The notes beneath the pieces were generated by a model. That model saw nothing but the letters and a program-made list of their open reading frames with translations, was not told where the DNA came from and ran no database searches. 6,801 nucleotides of DNA from UBA12078 sp964573565. Lineage in GTDB: Bacteria > Patescibacteriota > Dojkabacteria > SC72. The stretch is from the NCBI GenBank assembly GCA_964573565.1, contig CAZNJV010000029.1:1-6801 (forward strand). Reading direction: 5' to 3'. Shown here in pieces: positions 5,822 to 6,801 of the stretch (positions within the stretch are counted from its first letter, which is position 1; every line of letters starts with the position of its first letter). The translations under genes were made by a program, and so were the position numbers.

Positions 5822-6784
5822 TTAGAGGGATCCCTCTCCGTTAAATATTGTGTAGTTGAATATTGGGCTCTCCCATTGTTTTTTAGGTATTAATACAGAT
5901 TTCCCTCTGTATGAACCGCTACAGTTTGCAGCTGCTTGCACATTTATCATCTTAAGATCTTGCGTACAACTTTCAGGATTGGTTATCTGGTAAGCGATAC
6001 CTACGGTTCCACCTATCGCTGTAATTTTTATTTCATCTAGTTGATATTCGCCAGACGTAGCTTTTAGATTTAGATCAATCTGTTCAGTGCCATCATCCGA
6101 GAAATAAATCCAGTTCACACCATCGCTACTACTATCCAAGAAGTTAGAGTTGTTACATCCGGTACCTGAGGAGAAGCAGTAATGGGTAACATCTGATTCT
6201 TCATATGGTTTGTAAGATGTCGCAAGCTCGTTAACATAATCTTTACCATAGACTTTTGTTAGAGTAAATCCCGCAGTGCTGTCTCCTCTAACTGCGGCCC
6301 TAAGCACTGTACTACAATCATCCCCTAGCGCCATCCCTTTAAGGGGCAAAGCCATCATCTGCCCAGGTCTTATTTCAAAATATGTATTAAGATCGCCCTC
6401 GGTCAGGGAGAGTGTATAGGAATTACCTGCAACTGTGAGAGGACAAATATCTAGGGATTCTAGTCCTGCATTAATTCCAATAGTTTCTAGTAATGTTGAT
6501 ATCTGAGTTGTATCTGAATCTTGGGTAAGACTGATACCTGTCTCTATGGTTTGTGTTTCCGATGCTTCTTCCGCTGCTGTTATGACATCGTTTATGGATG
6601 CATCTGTTAAGTAATCCAGAATCAAGTCGGAAACTTCTAAAGCTTCTGCAGACGCTCTTTCGTCAAGTGAAAGGGTTTTATCTTTTGATATACGAGAATA
6701 GATAGAAATTGCAAGAATTGATGAGACAACGAGAACTACCATTGCTATTGCTAATGCTTGTGCTGAATATTTTTTCTTTAACAT
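5822..6784 (-). CDS. Membrane-anchored pilin-like (PilX-like) hypothetical protein
   Basis: I do not recognise a specific family with certainty. The 320-residue protein starts with a short basic stretch (MLKKKYS), then one hydrophobic segment at about 8-29, then a charged helical stretch (about 31-58: KDKTLSLDERASAEALEV). This layout, with no clear signal-peptidase site, resembles PilX-type pilus assembly proteins and pseudopilins common in candidate-phylum genomes. A canonical prepilin site (Gly followed by Glu at +5) is not visible. Residues about 60-105 are rich in Ser, Thr, Asp and Glu. The rest looks beta-rich and contains six cysteines (114, 157, 203, 210, 273, 288), which suits an extracytoplasmic domain with disulfides. 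It is probably anchored by its N-terminus with the bulk outside. The ATG at 6784 directly precedes the basic-hydrophobic segment, which supports this start. The gene ends 13 bases before the oxidoreductase genes; a shared transcript is possible, but a functional link is not evident. Confidence 0.6.
   Translation of the reverse strand: MLKKKYSAQALAIAMVVLVVSSILAISIYSRISKDKTLSLDERASAEALEVSDLILDYLTDASINDVITAAEEASETQTIETGISLTQDSDTTQISTLLETIGINAGLESLDICPLTVAGNSYTLSLTEGDLNTYFEIRPGQMMALPLKGMALGDDCSTVLRAAVRGDSTAGFTLTKVYGKDYVNELATSYKPYEESDVTHYCFSSGTGCNNSNFLDSSSDGVNWIYFSDDGTEQIDLNLKATSGEYQLDEIKITAIGGTVGIAYQITNPESCTQDLKMINVQAAANCSGSYRGKSVLIPKKQWESPIFNYTIFNGEGSL
5824..5837. repeat. Perfect 14-base palindrome at the end of the pilin-like gene
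   Basis: AGAGGGATCCCTCT equals its own reverse complement. It covers the last codons and first stop base of the pilin-like gene and lies 15 bases upstream of the alpha-gamma ATG. In RNA it could fold as a five-pair stem with a GATC loop. No T run follows on either strand, so it is not a standard intrinsic terminator. It may simply reflect the Gly-Ser-Leu codons present there. Confidence 0.5.
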
Positions 6785-6790
6785 AGTTAT

Positions 6791-6796
6791 ATTATA
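6791..6796 (-). promoter_or_regulatory. Possible -10 box (TATAAT) for the pilin-like gene
   Basis: On the minus strand a perfect TATAAT ends seven bases before the ATG at 6784. A start site at the usual distance would fall at or next to the ATG, giving a leaderless or nearly leaderless message. The -35 region lies outside the window and the surroundings are almost pure A and T, so a chance match is quite possible. Confidence 0.3.
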
Positions 6797-6801
6797 TATA
6801 A

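Noticed and set aside
38..6784. UGA recoding as in Gracilibacteria or Absconditabacteria
   Set aside because: All sequenced parts of the five genes are open under the standard bacterial code with family motifs intact, and every stop is TAA or TAG.
1..6801. CRISPR array, tRNA or rRNA gene, insertion sequence or phage element
   Set aside because: No regularly spaced repeats, no transposase or integrase motifs, and no non-coding stretch long enough for an RNA gene other than the unknown sequence in the N run.

Overview
The window is a gene-dense bacterial scaffold piece with five genes and almost no non-coding DNA. It is AT-rich and contains one run of exactly 100 N. One gene reads rightward (a Mur ligase at 38-1630). 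Four read leftward, in transcription order: a membrane-anchored pilin-like protein (6784-5822), a 2-oxoacid:ferredoxin oxidoreductase alpha chain with a fused gamma domain (5808-4582, broken by the N run), its beta chain (4582-3728), and an ADP-forming acyl-CoA synthetase (3728-1620).

Organism: the peptidoglycan ligase argues for a bacterium. An oxygen-sensitive iron-sulfur 2-oxoacid oxidoreductase paired with an ADP-forming acetyl-CoA synthetase, a PilX-like protein, a Mur ligase of unusual architecture, very tight gene packing and lack of Shine-Dalgarno sequences together suggest an anaerobic fermenter, most likely of the Candidate Phyla Radiation (Patescibacteria) assembled from a metagenome. 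This is inference from gene content; no marker gene is present. All frames are open under the standard bacterial code and no gene ends in TGA, so nothing points to UGA recoding.

Metabolic core (1620-5808): the oxidoreductase would convert a 2-oxoacid such as pyruvate plus CoA and oxidised ferredoxin into an acyl-CoA, CO2 and reduced ferredoxin. The synthetase would then turn acyl-CoA, ADP and phosphate into the free acid, CoA and ATP. Two enzymes thus give a complete fermentative route with substrate-level phosphorylation. The three genes are joined by two TAATG stop-start overlaps, which implies one transcript and coupled translation. No ferredoxin (delta) subunit is in the window.

Flanks: the pilin-like gene ends 13 bases before the alpha start and may share its transcript, with a TATAAT box so close to its ATG that a leaderless message is possible. 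The Mur ligase runs toward the operon and overlaps the end of the synthetase gene tail-to-tail by 11 bases, with no terminator hairpin between them.

The main caveat is the 100-N run at 5500-5599. It sits where the rest of the gamma domain and the start of the thiamine-binding PYR domain should be, and domain lengths suggest that several hundred bases are missing. I see no clear sign of a new biological system. The points most worth a second look are the MurC/MurE hybrid ligase, the coupled operon, and the gap.
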